A stretch of DNA of 64,000 nt from Amphiura filiformis (Eukaryota; Echinodermata; Ophiuroidea; Amphilepidida; Amphiuridae): the NCBI RefSeq assembly GCF_039555335.1, contig NC_092628.1, positions 66,605,292 through 66,669,291 of the forward strand. The letters run 5' to 3'. The translations under genes and the position numbers were made by a program. Of this stretch, positions 1 to 13,000 are shown piece after piece (the first letter of the stretch is position 1; each line of letters starts with the position of its first letter). The notes beneath the pieces are model-generated. The model saw only the letters and a list, made by a program, of their open reading frames with translations. It did no database searches and was not told the DNA's origin.

Positions 1-970
1 AAGTGACGTCATAATCGGATTAACTACCACACAGTGTCGACACCCTGTATTATAAATATTTTTTCCCTGCAACTTAATACTCTGTAGGTGAGCAACGGAC
101 GTGGCTAGAAAGCAATCGCTAGATCGCTCAGTGGTGAAGTACAAACTCAAAATGTAGAGATGTATTCATTTCTATTGAAATCAATATTCTATAATTGATG
201 CAGATAAAGAAAGTTGCATAGTGTCTCGATATGTGCACTGTATTATAGACTTGTGATTTAATATTCTATACAGCACCTGGATCTGAGCTGAATGCGCTAC
301 ACAGTACACATGTTCCTTTATATGATTGTAATTCTCAAAGTTTAATATATCACATTTTTAACGTACAATTTGAAAATCGTTACACTGACAATGCAGTAAA
401 ATATATCCACAGCAAACAGCAATCGCCGCTGATTAGTGTATTGAATTTCCAGTTAGTGTATTGAAAACAAAACCTGGGTTTTACCTGACAACAAATCAAA
501 TTTTTTTATAATGGCAACATCATATGGGGTACTGAGCATGCGCAAATCGTAAAAACGTGTAGAATAGAAACTCTGTGGTATCTCATATCGTGTAAATGGT
601 ATGCTTAGCCTGAGTCGCTCGGCCTATCTCGAACAAAATCGCCATGCGTAGCTGTTGAAAAACGAGAGGATTCGCTGTACTATCACAGCAATTTTTGACA
701 CAAAGATATATGATGACGCTGTGTACCATAGCAATAGAGGAATACAATTTTTGAATAGATCGCCCTGCACTACAAGCAGATTGCACTAATCACCTGTGTA
801 TGTCAGCAAACATAGATTGAATACAATACCGCTCTTTTCAAAGATACTAATCTTACTATGGTTCAATGCGTCTGTACCGTGTGAACGTTGTAGTGCAGGG
901 CGATATAGTAAAAATTGTATTCCTCTATAGTAATGGTAGTTAATCCGATTAACTATGTCATTTCTACGGC
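1..970. repeat. Foldback/TIR element at window start
   Basis: The sequence GGATTAACTACCA near position 17 recurs inverted at about 936-950 (TGGTAGTTAATCC), and the outer flanks also match loosely (GTGACGTCATAA against an inverted TTATGACGTCAT-like end). Inside, 727-775 and 890-932 are a second inverted pair sharing AGAGGAATACAATTTTT and CGCCCTGCACTAC. I read this as a non-autonomous foldback element just downstream of the RAB28 stop codon. It may begin before the window. No transposase was seen, and the superfamily is unknown. Confidence 0.5.
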
Positions 971-1098
971 GAATAGAATCACTTGTTTGTATCCAATCAA
1001 AATCTGAATAGCACATACATGTATATAGATGACAGGTGTATTTACAAAATGAATAAAAATAGTCTCTGATAGTCTATGTACACTTGGCTATACATATG

Positions 1099-4000
1099 TC
1101 ACATGACTGTACACATTGAGCTGCGTGTCTGTGATGAAGGTGGTCTAACTGCGTTGTCTTTGTTATAGTGTACTACTTCTGCTTTCACAACACTCTGTAG
1201 GAAATAAAGTTAAGGAAAATAGACATGTTCTACTAGTGTTAGAGTGGTATACTGGCGTTGTTTTAAAAGCAAGGCAAACTAAAAAAACCCAATATAAACC
1301 TGAATTTGTTACTTACAACATTACTTGCGCATTTCCTACAATTAGGCTTTTTGTCCAAGTTTCAGGATGTTTCCTTTCACATACCACCACATGCTGGCAA
1401 ATACAAGATTGTTGATGAATACGTTATTCATACCTTGCTTACTTTTAAGTAAAAACTTTATAATCACTATGCCTTAATGCAAACTCACATTTTACTTTTG
1501 TGATTTTAAATTTTGTTTTTCTAGTCATCATTTTCAAACCTCCATGTATACTTTGTAGGAGGTGTGGGGAAATATATAGGTCATGAATAGAATGTAATAA
1601 CATAAGGATACACTTGTATGCTCCAGTTCAGCCTTGGTGAGTTTGATGTTTAATATATCGGCCGCAATCTTCTGAAAACATACATTAACCTGCAGTAATA
1701 CAATGAAGAGAAAGAAACATTAAATATAAATCGAGGGTTGACAAACAGAAGGCCTTAACTCAAAAAGTGCCTTTTTGAGAAAAATGAGTAAAATAATATT
1801 TTGCATTGAGATGTGACCCAAGTATTATTGTGCTATAGATGCAATAGGAAGTTGAATTGAGTTAAGGGCTGGGGTATGAGCGACCTTGAAGTTCCGGTAT
1901 CTGGAGAGGGGAAGCAATGAGTTACCCCAAATCACAGCGGCAGGTAGTGACTGGGCCGCCGAGTTCTAATATATATTTATTTTGGAAGGTTCGTGTTTGT
2001 TTTAAATTTTGGGGCGTTTTCCAAAATTTGATATTTTGGTCATATTTCAAAAGCGACATGCCAAAGACAACTCTTTGGGCACATAGTTTGTTATTGTTAT
2101 TGCAGTTCTTTTCCACATACCTACGTTAACATTCAATTGGGTGATTTACTAATATTATATATTTTATGACTGCAATTTGGCGTTTTCAATGCGTTTTACA
2201 CGTATCATGAAATTAACGCAAATATCTAGTCACGCTGCTTTTAGAATTTTTACCTGATCGTCGGCTTTTGCAGGCAACAGAATGCAGATTGGCTCACGAT
2301 AGATGTCGTATTCCTCTATGTGGTTCACTCATTGATAAAATGAGTTTGCATTCCTTGTAACAACACACACATTGCCGTCTGGAAACCGGGTCTGGTACTG
2401 ATTTTGGGACAGCCAATAGACTTCAGCGCCGTATCAAATCTCATAAAACCACACGACTGAGCGACTATGTGTTTATGTTTCCCATCGAAAGCTTGTGTCT
2501 ACATCTATTACTATACTTCTTTGGAAGCGTTGACCTTTGACCATTCTTTGTATAACGCCTGATATGACCTTGATATGTTAAGCTTGATTGGGTACGTTAT
2601 AGCATCCATTTCATTGAGGTGTTAGGACTTGGTCAGTACAATACTTGCAGGGATACAATAGTTTAACATGGTGTGTGAGCATGGTGAAAGACTTATTATT
2701 GATTAGGCGCGGACATGTCCTTTGCGTGTATAGCAGAAAATTATAATAGAATGTGTGAATAGAATGTTTGGAATTTTGCAACTAAAATACTAACTGCATT
2801 CTGCATTCTGTATTTATTTATTTAGGCCTATGCCTATTTATTTATTTACTGACTTATTTATTTATTTTATTTATTTGGTATATTATTAGTTAGTTAGGCC
2901 TAGTTAGTAATATTCCATGATAGGCCTACGTCGGTTTATTATTGATTGTTGATAACTTGACAACTTGATTGATTGATCGATTGATAGTCATTTCACATTA
3001 TATTCCTAGTTTATAGGCCAATTTGAATAACATCGTACATTAGATAAATAGACCTATCAGTATTGATTTATTCTATTCAGCAATATCAAGGATTACTATC
3101 AAACTTCTCATAGCTGATTGTCAGTTGGCTCAGTGGTAAAGCAGTAGGTTTTACAACACCGAGGTCCCGGGTTCGATTCCCACCTCTGTCTATTTTTTGT
3201 AAGGCTGAGAAAAAAAATGAAATTTCTGGACTGCAAACTTATTTGGCGCGCGATCTGAGCTGGTCCTTTTCTGGTGGCTGTGTCTGTTACAGGCACACTC
3301 CCTCTGCATCCAAACCAGGTTCACACTCATTACACCTCCCTTAAGGCTTATGATTTTAAGAATATGTGGGTATTACAGATTATTTTTGTACCAAAATCTC
3401 AAAATGGCCAAAAGTGAGTTAAGGCCTTTTGTTTGTCAGCCCTCGAAATGTGCACTTACCCGTGGCTTTATTATCAAATAATCAAAATCAGTACAAACAT
3501 AAAATGTATCAAGTATCAAGCATCAAGGTGGCATCATTGCAAAGGGGTTGGATATTCATACATGAACTGGTAAAATACGGTGCTGTTTTGAATGAAACTG
3601 TATAATCATGTGGTTGTCAAGATAAGTAACATCAGTTTGGCAAACAAGGGAAACAAATTCAAACAAGAAAATGTCATGAACATTAACATGGATATAATAC
3701 ACATAATTGTGAGGAGTTTAATAACAGAGTGAAGATAGCCCAAAGGTACTACACTCACCGAGTCACCCGTTTTGGCCGATACAAAATGACTTGAAAACCC
3801 ATTTTCTTGCACCATCTTCATATGTTTATCTGCTTTCACTGCTCTCATATGCTCCAAGTCCACTGAAATAATAATCAAATCAATGATGATGAAATCTTAT
3901 GTAATTTACCATTGCTATGATGCTGTTTAATTTTGGAAGTTTTTACTCCATTTAGAGTAATTTTAATTTGTCTAATAAACTGTGTGCCAATTCCATTCAT

Positions 4001-7000
4001 TTCTAGATGAAATATTTGACACTACTAACTTTGTGTCAATTACATTACCAGATAAAATAATTGCCACTATAAAATGTGTGTCAATTCTATTTCTAGATTA
4101 AATATTTGCTGGTTTGTTACTCTATCCATGTATTTTGATAGCCTTATCTTTTGTTATTAAAATATTATTCCTTCTTCCTGTAGCAAAACTAAAATGGTAG
4201 GGATTGCCCCTGTCCCAATGTTTTGGTCCCTCCTCAGTTATCAGGCCATGATGGCACCCTGCACTGACTGGTTAAGTGAAACTCTTGAGAGCATCATGCA
4301 AAATGTGTTAAAATAGGGACAACGTGAAAGTAATGAATAAGGAGTTATGATGTATAAAAATAACATCAAAACACAACAATAAAAATGACTTTCAAATTTG
4401 CTTGGAAGGATAGAGATTAAAGCAGTGGCGTAGCATCATATGGGCAAGGGGGCACATGCCCCCCAATTGATTATAAAATTGAGAAAATCCCATAGGAAAA
4501 TTGCCAAAAAACCAGCTTGTGCACCCCCAATCAGACCTGGTGCCCCCAATCATGGTTGATGCCCCCCCATCTGATGACCCACGCTACGCCACTGGATTAA
4601 AGTAACTGTAAAATTGGTCACCATCTTAAAGTTTCAAGTCTGATGTGTACCTAGAATACCTATCTTGAGTACAAGCTCACGTTCCAGGCAGCCACTCACT
4701 GTACTAGCATCTAACTTGAAACAAACAAATCTTACATAAGTTACATCCATTGTATAATTTCACTTACTCTTGTTTCCAACTAGGGATATATGTGGGAATT
4801 TTTCCTCATCCTTGAATACGTCCTTAATTTTTCCACACCAATCTTCTACATTTTCAAAGCTGGCAAAGTTTGTTATGTCATAAACTAATAAAATACCCTG
4901 AAATCAAATAACACACAAAAATGGTATTATTTGGATGAGCACAAATGAGAATTGATTGATAATGTTTGGACTATAATTGAATTCTGATGGGGACGCTCTA
5001 TATCGTGTTGTTTCATGCCTGGACTCAGTCCAAATTTGGGTTTGGACAACTCACAACTTGAGCTTACATCTGCTGATCTGCTTTAGATTTTTAAGTTGCA
5101 TGTCCATCTTAACTTGGAAAACAGTGGTGAAAAATTGTGAGGAAGATGATGTAATTTTGATAATATTAATAAGGCAAGTTATAATCACTATTTTTATGGG
5201 ATGAGGATCTTACTTTTTGGAGAGCATGCCATTGTCACAATTGCTCGTCAATTAGACTACATATACTTTTAGTATACATGTACCATTTGCATTTATATAT
5301 ATGAATTATATGAAGGTTTCTGACAGTTGCAGAAATTGATGAGTTTCCAAATTAAGTGATGCATACCTCACTGTGTCTGTGTCTCTATAGAGTATAGGGT
5401 ATGATTTAAAGCATTCCCAGGGTGCTACTACATGTATTATAGTGTTGTATGGTTGTACAGGTTGTAGGCTTGTAGCACTGTACATCTAAGCCTACTTAAA
5501 TTATAGTCACAACTACAATGCGGTAGTTGGACTCTTGACTATGAAAGTCATGACTGTGTCCTCAAAAAGCATAATACACTACATTATGTGAACAGCTGAA
5601 TACACATTTGAAAATGTATAATGCAAAAAGTTCAACTTACATGTGCACCAAATATATAATTTTCTAGCATTTTTCCCCCTAGTGTCTGTCCTCCAATGTC
5701 CCATACTTGTAGTGTGACATGTGTTGTATCTGCAATAGAAAAAATGCCAAGGAATCAGTAAATCACACACACACTTATGGACACTTTATCATGTGACAAA
5801 GTATATGTAAATGAAAACTTGAGTGTGGTAACAAAACACGACATGCATAAAAATATCTGTATTACACAGCATCCTTCTTTGTATCCTTTACATTTGTATG
5901 TACACAGTTTGTACAGGGGGTTAAACTTGGGGTGTGATTTTCGGGTAATTTTGTGCCCAGGTACCCGGCGCATTTTTCGGGCGGGTAACCGAGTACCCAA
6001 AATTGATTGTTTTTTTTAAGTTATTTTTTCCCGGTTTTGTAGTGTCCCTGGACCTGGACCTAAATGCTAGGATCATTCATGGTTGACCTAAAAAAAAATT
6101 TGAATTTTGCACGATGTTTTGTGTTTTTAATAAGAAAATTGATATTTTGTATTCATGTCATACTGTATTAGTGATATCAAAATGCATTGAAATTTTTTTT
6201 TAGGTCAACAATGAATGATCCTATCATTTAGGTCTACATGTAGGTCCAGGGACACTACAAAACCGAAAAAATAAATAACTTAAAATTTTTTTTTTTTTTT
6301 TTGGTACCTGGGCAGGGAATTTCCTGCCGGGTAATAGGATTCTCGGCGGGACTCAATTCCCGGGACTCACTCACACCCTTAGGTTTAACCCCCACCCTTT
6401 TCATTTTCCCCCACACTTTTTATGTATTTTATTTGTCTATCTTTATAAATTTGATTGTAAATCACCATGTAATTTGAGTGTTTTAATATCTGAAATGAAA
6501 AAAAAAGACTGGGCCTATATTTTGGCTTCAAACATGTATAGACCACACATATGGTACATTTGATTGAAATGTTTATCCCCATATATGTACACATACCTGC
6601 AACTTACAATCTTATTGTGTACATACCTGCAATAACTATACGTTTTAGGAAGAAGTCTACACCCACAGTCTGTTGATATTGTTTGCCAAACTGTTCTTGT
6701 GAATACCGGGTTGCTAGGGAAGTCTGAAGGAAAAAACAAACACACTTGTGCATTTATTAAAGATGGAGCAACAAATGAGATTATGACAAAACTGACCCAC
6801 ACTTTGGCACGCAGTAAGAGATGACATGCTTACAGAATAATTAAATTGGGTACCGGTATACATGATTTGGCATCAAAAATAAAAGTGTAGTAAGATATTC
6901 TGTATTCTGTCGGTCGGACATCCGGGCTATCTCTAGTCTCGGGCCCAAACTGCATGTGGCTCACGGTTTGTTGTGAACAACAGAAACCGGCTGTGAAGGA

Positions 7001-10000
7001 GGCTACATAGCGATGTTGCTGGAGTGACATTCAATTTCGGGAAAAACGACACTCGACCATGGAATTTAATTTTAAGTTTGTCAGTATATAAACGGTAAAT
7101 CAAGTAAGTTTCTTTCACTCTGAAGACTTAGAAACGGTTGTTTGATTCCACTGACTATTTGCGATCAAATTTACATTACACCAATGACAGAAATCATCAA
7201 CAAAAATCGAATCAGGGACTTGTTTTCACTCGAACATCATCAACCGGAAGTGACGTGACACGGATCGACAGAATAACTTTACTTAATATTGCTGATTAGT
7301 TCAAAATAGTCCCAAACAAAAATGTTTGGTAGACTCATAACCGGTGCGATCTTACCTTTCCGATGTTGATTAAGATACTTCTTGCATCGATCCCGAGATG
7401 CGGAAAAAACCAATAGTCATTTTGTCCCACATAAATGAATAAATAACAAAACCCCGATCCCCGAGTGGACTCACCCATTCGGTGACGTCACACACGATAA
7501 TCACCCCTTATCCGACTTGGGCAGCCCCTACCGCCAAACTTGTAGGCGGCGGGGTCGGGATAATCAACATCGGAAAGGTAAGATCGCACCGGTTATGAGT
7601 CTACCAAACATTTTTGTTTGGGACTAGACTCAGTACACCGGTCGATCTTACCGCTTCGATGTTGATTAAGATACTTCTTGCATCAACATCTGAAAGATCG
7701 ATCTAGCAAGTAACCGACGGATGGAGGTACAAGATTGGCCAGCATCTGATAAGGATCGGGAGAGTGGGTAGCATGGTAATCGCGAGGTCAAACTATTTCC
7801 CCCCCCTCACGGCCGGAAACAGAAAGACTACGTGAACAGACAAAAACCCTGAACTGAAAGTTCAGTGGTTAAGAATAGAAACACTGGTTCTTACCATGTT
7901 GGAATTCTGATTGGCCGCAAAACACCTGATACCCAACCACCATATTATCTCCGCAGAATAGCCCTGGAGAACTTATCGCCTGGTCGTTGGTTTACGTTTT
8001 TGTAGTAAACCGTGGAAAAGGACGACGGGTTCTTCCAAGACACAGCCTGACAAATCTCTTCTATGGGGACCCCCCTATGGTAGGCCCACGAAGATGAGAT
8101 AGATCTGGTTGAGTGGGCCTTGGGCGGCGTCTTTTGCCGCCCCGAGTCCACAACACCTGGACCAGCCACCGTGCCAGAGTCTGTTTAGCGGCTGGACCGT
8201 GCGGTTCTGCGTGAGTGATAAATAAGCGGTCATGAGCCCCTCTTAAGGTTTGTGTTCGCCAAGGTAGTGCTGTAGCGCCTCACCGGGCACCACAACCTGT
8301 CTTCGGCTATTGACGAACCCTGCCCAATACTGGGGAGGAAGAGGGCGAGTGTCGGAATGTACTTCGCTCATTTTTGCAAGGAAATCCGGGCGAAGAAACA
8401 GCGTCGCTCCGTTGTTAGTAATCACGGAGGCTGACTTCGAGACTGCGTGCAACTCTGAGCAGCGCCGTCCGAAGCCAACGCCAGAAGAAAGGCCGCCTTA
8501 AGAGTGGCGTATTTAAGGGTCGCTTTTGACAGGGGCTCAAAAGGGGACCCTTAATATACTCCAAGACTGTGTTGAGGTCCCATGGAGGGACCACCTTCCT
8601 TTCGGCGGCGCTCGTTGAACATACCGTCGAGAAGAAGACTTAGGGACCCATCTGAATTGATAGTCGACCCCGTCTTCAAATCCCGATGAATCGAGAGAAT
8701 GGCTGACTTATAGTTGGCTATCGTTGCCTGCTGAAGTCCTGACCTGAACTTTTCTGTCAGAAAATCTGCCACTAGAGGCACAGGGGCTCTAGTGGGAGAT
8801 GTATTCTCTCATCGCACCATGCGTAGTAGGGAGCCAAACGCTGACTATACGCACGGAGGGTAGACTCTCGTCTACCCCGGCGGCGAGAGAAGCAGCTTCT
8901 GATGAAAAGCCTCCCTCCGCCCGACGTTCCTGATAAGGGCCATGCAGCTAACTGCAGGTGCTCTAGTGGTTGACTTGGTACCTCTCCTCCGGGCATCCGG
9001 AGTAGATTGGTAACTCGGGGAGTACTCGCGGCTGAGCCGCTAGTAGATCCACCATCGGTCGAAACCACAGGTGTTTCGGCCAGAACGGTGCTATCAGAAT
9101 GACGTTGCAATCCGCCCTCCCGATCTTGGTCACCACCCTTGCGAGCAGTGAGATCGGGGAAAGCGTAAGCAGTCATTCCTCCCCAGTCACGGACAGAGCG
9201 CCCACGGCGAATGCCTGTGGGTCTGCGACCCTTGAGCAATACACCGGCAGCTGATGATTTCGATGAGATGCGAACAAATCTATCGAGGGGTGGTACATCA
9301 CCCGAAGATCGTCTGGGCGACCTGCGGAGCAAGGGACCATTCTGTAGGTCCCGACACCTTTCCTCGTGACAGATCGTCCGCGAGGATGTTGGTGACTCCG
9401 CTATGTGCATCGCTCTCAACGTAATCTGCCTGGCCTTGCACCACCCTATCAGGCGTGAAAAGTGCGTGCAGGCATAACCGTGGTGACCTGGTGCCCCCTT
9501 GTCTGTTGAGGTAGGCCACCACGGTTGTGTTGTCTGTTTGGACAACGATATGAGATCCCACGATCACCTTCTCGAAATGCTGGAGAGTTGATATGGAACT
9601 CCGTCTCCGTGGCCGACCATAGGCCGAGACTGAGTCCCGGATGTGGCCCCCCAGCCCAGCTTTGACGCGCCGGTCGTCACTACGTGGCGCACCGCTGGTG
9701 CAGGAAACCTGACACCTTGAGTCAAATTGGGCTGATGGGTCCACCACCAGAGTTCTCTCGCGCGATCTCCGACATCGGAACCGCGAGGGATATTGGTGAC
9801 GACTGGGCCTGTAAAAGGCTAGAAGGTGTAGTTGTATAGGCCTCATGTGAAAGCGGCAGTACGGCACGAGGTCTACCATACTGGCCATAAGGCCCAAAAC
9901 CTTCATCCATGCCACAGCGGGTGCCCCTCTGACTCGGCCAAGAGTCGGGCACACCTCGCCATGTTCGTCACCCTCGGTGAGGGCACCGCGATCCCTCCTT

Positions 10001-13000
10001 GAGGTTGATCTGGGCCCCTAAGAATAGTGGTGTCTGCGTCGGGACCAAATTGGATTTCTTGGCGTTGATCAGAAATCCCAGGTCCCGCACCGCACGGACT
10101 ACTAACTCCACGAGACACTGTGTCTCCAGCGGGTGCGTCCGTAAATGAACCAATCGTCCAGGTAGCAACACATGTTGACTCCCCTGCGCTTCAGGTACGC
10201 TGCCACCGCCTGACCAGGAGTGTAAACACTCTGGGGAGGTGGACAAGCCGAATGGCAGGCATCGAAACTGGTAAGTTTGACCCTGTACCTTGAAGCGTAG
10301 AAACCTCTGATCTTGAGGTGCGATCGGAACATGCAGATATGCGTCCGAGAGATCTAGCGATGCCGCCCACATACCCTTGATGGGGCAGGCTAGCACCGGC
10401 GAGAGTCTCCATTCTGAACCTCTTGGGCCTGATGAACTCGTTCAACGGCTTGAGGTTCAGAATGGGCCTCAGTCGCCGGTCTTCTTTGGAGCCAGAAAAA
10501 CGTGCTCCAAAACCCCTTGGTGAAAGGGGGTAGACCGGGACAATCGCTTGCTTCGTGAGAAGCTGAGTGACCTCTGACAGTAGTGCCCGGCGCTGGGGGC
10601 CGTCTGGCGGCACTACCGTGGACCTCTGAATCGTGCAGGCGACGAGGGTGGCTGGTAAATTCCAGCCTGTAACCCCACTGACCACTGACAATACCCAGGC
10701 GCCCGGTGAGATGGCATGCCATCTCTGGGCGTGTAATGCACAGCGGCCGCCCACAGGGGAATCCCTGTGGAAGTCCAAACCTGCCGGCATGGACTGTCGA
10801 CCGCCCGTGCCCTCAGGACCGATCTGGTTTGCCACCCTTAGAAGAACGGCTCTTCTTGGGGGCTTGCCATACTGGTCCAGCACTACTCTTGCGCTTCCCA
10901 GTTTTCTTGGGAGGTGCTGGAGTAGCCTCGGCTCGGGTGTAGTCTGTGGTGCTGGCGTCCTGCTGAAGCGGAGCTGGCGCTGAAGAACGCTTAGAAGACT
11001 TCTTCTTCTTGTGCTTCTTCTTCGCCTTACTGCCCTTCCCCTTGGTCAGGGCAGCCTCCGACTTCTTCAGAGTGCTCTCATTGGTGGCCTTCTTTGCCCG
11101 GTCCTCAACCGTAGCGCAAAAGGCCTGTCCAAAGAGTAGCCCCTTTCCCACCGAGTCTGACTTCTTCATTGCATCAGCAAAGTCGGAGCCGTAAGTTGAC
11201 TGGAGGGACAGACAGGCATTCTCCGGCGGCGAGATGACATCCTATGGGCTAGGCCCATAGAACTCTCGTTGAGGTTAGCTGTTAGCACCGCTAACAGATT
11301 AACCTCGCGGAAGAGTTCCGACGCGTTGCCCGTGGTCGTTCGCTACCTTCCTACCGAGGTGCTCGGCAAGCGTGGTAGCGACGCTAGAGACTCTGATAAG
11401 CGGCGTGCTCGCTTATCGATGAGCTTTAGCTCCTCCTCCCACTGGGGGAGAGCGACCCGGCGCCTTGGCCGCCAGCGGCAGGCGCTGGCAACGCGTCTGG
11501 ATCCATGTCAGGGACCCTGAGGTAGGTTTCAGAGTCCTCCTGCGAAACACGCGCGGTGGAAGCGTGCAAGCACGCGGCGTCGAAGCTCCAGCGAGCCTGA
11601 CAGCCCGACGAAACCTACCCTTGAGGTCCGCCGGGGATGCAAGTGCGGGCGACCCTTGTGTGGACGCGCTAGCTGGGCATCCTACTGAAAAGATGCCCTG
11701 GTCCTCCTGAACGGACTCCTCCTGAGAGAAAGCCAGGCCCAAACCTTGGGCCACACGGCTCATCACCTCAGCGGTGTCCGCAGGCAGACCATTGCTAGCG
11801 AGTTCCTCACGGGAAGCGGGGAAGGATACCTGAAGCTAGCTGCACAGTCTCATCAGACTGTGAGTCGCTACTGGTTTCATCTTCCGACTCCTTTCCCTCG
11901 CCTTCAGACTCTGACTCACTCTCTGATGAGGAAGAGATCTGACGACGGGCATCTGAAGGTGGACAGGAGGTGTCGCCACCGTGTGGCTAGCCAACTGAAC
12001 ACCAGCAGAAGAGGGAGTACTCCCGCTAGACCCCGAGATGCTAGCTATAGCACCCGGGATCCCGCGCTCTCGCTGCTGTCGCCCTAGCCATAGCAGTGTG
12101 CGGCCTACCCTGAGCTGTATCAGGGTTAGCCACGCGCCGCCCGGGTCGGGTAACAACTGGTGGTACTGCTTGCCCAACGCTAGGCTGCACTTGCCACGGT
12201 GGTAGACCGTGGAAGAAACCACCCTGCGGCGGATACCACGGGGCATACCCTGTCGATAGCTGGCCCTGAAAGGATCCGCCACCAGGGAAACCCCATGGAG
12301 CGGCAGTACCAGTACCGCCGCCCCCCCCCTGTTGCCACAGAGACTGTGGTAACCAGGACGCAGTACTGCGGTACCTGCGTGGTTGTAGCGTAGGTGCCCG
12401 GTAGGGCTCCCGGCTGCGTACCACTGTACCCATGCCTCACAGCGTTCCCCGCTAGAGGATCAAGCCGTGTGTATGGGTACCCCGCTATACTGGCTGTCCC
12501 TTGGCTAACAGGAGCTTGCCTAGTATCACGGGTAGCTGAGCGTGTATACCCTCGATCAGTCACCTCGCTACCTGAATAGGCAGTATCAATCAATGGAGCC
12601 ATGCTCCGCTGAATAGATAGTGATCGATCATAAGAGGGTAATTGACCCATTGACTGTAATGGATCACCCACGCTCTGCTGGCTCTCGAGGACATAAGTGG
12701 GTTGTTGATCAGCCAGGCTGTTCAAACTACCTACCCTAACCTCTTGAGCCTCGCCTAAGGTCGCTGTGTGTGGCGGACCACTCACGGCAGCTATGGGCGC
12801 GTGCATAGTGGCTACCACTGAAGTCAAGCCGTAGCTTCGTCTCGGTAGCTGCCACTGTTTGCACTTGGGTCGCTGTCCCGTGAGAGACTGCGAGCCCAAC
12901 CCGGTATAGCCGCTAGCCAGTCCCGGAGGACAGCCGGCAGCCATTCCAAGGCCCAGGGAATCACTCGGCGGTCCCACCATGGAACGCTGCCGTGTGACAA

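Noticed and set aside
3112-3185. Functional tRNA gene
   Set aside because: A and B boxes are good but the acceptor and T-stems do not pair, so it is treated as a SINE head.
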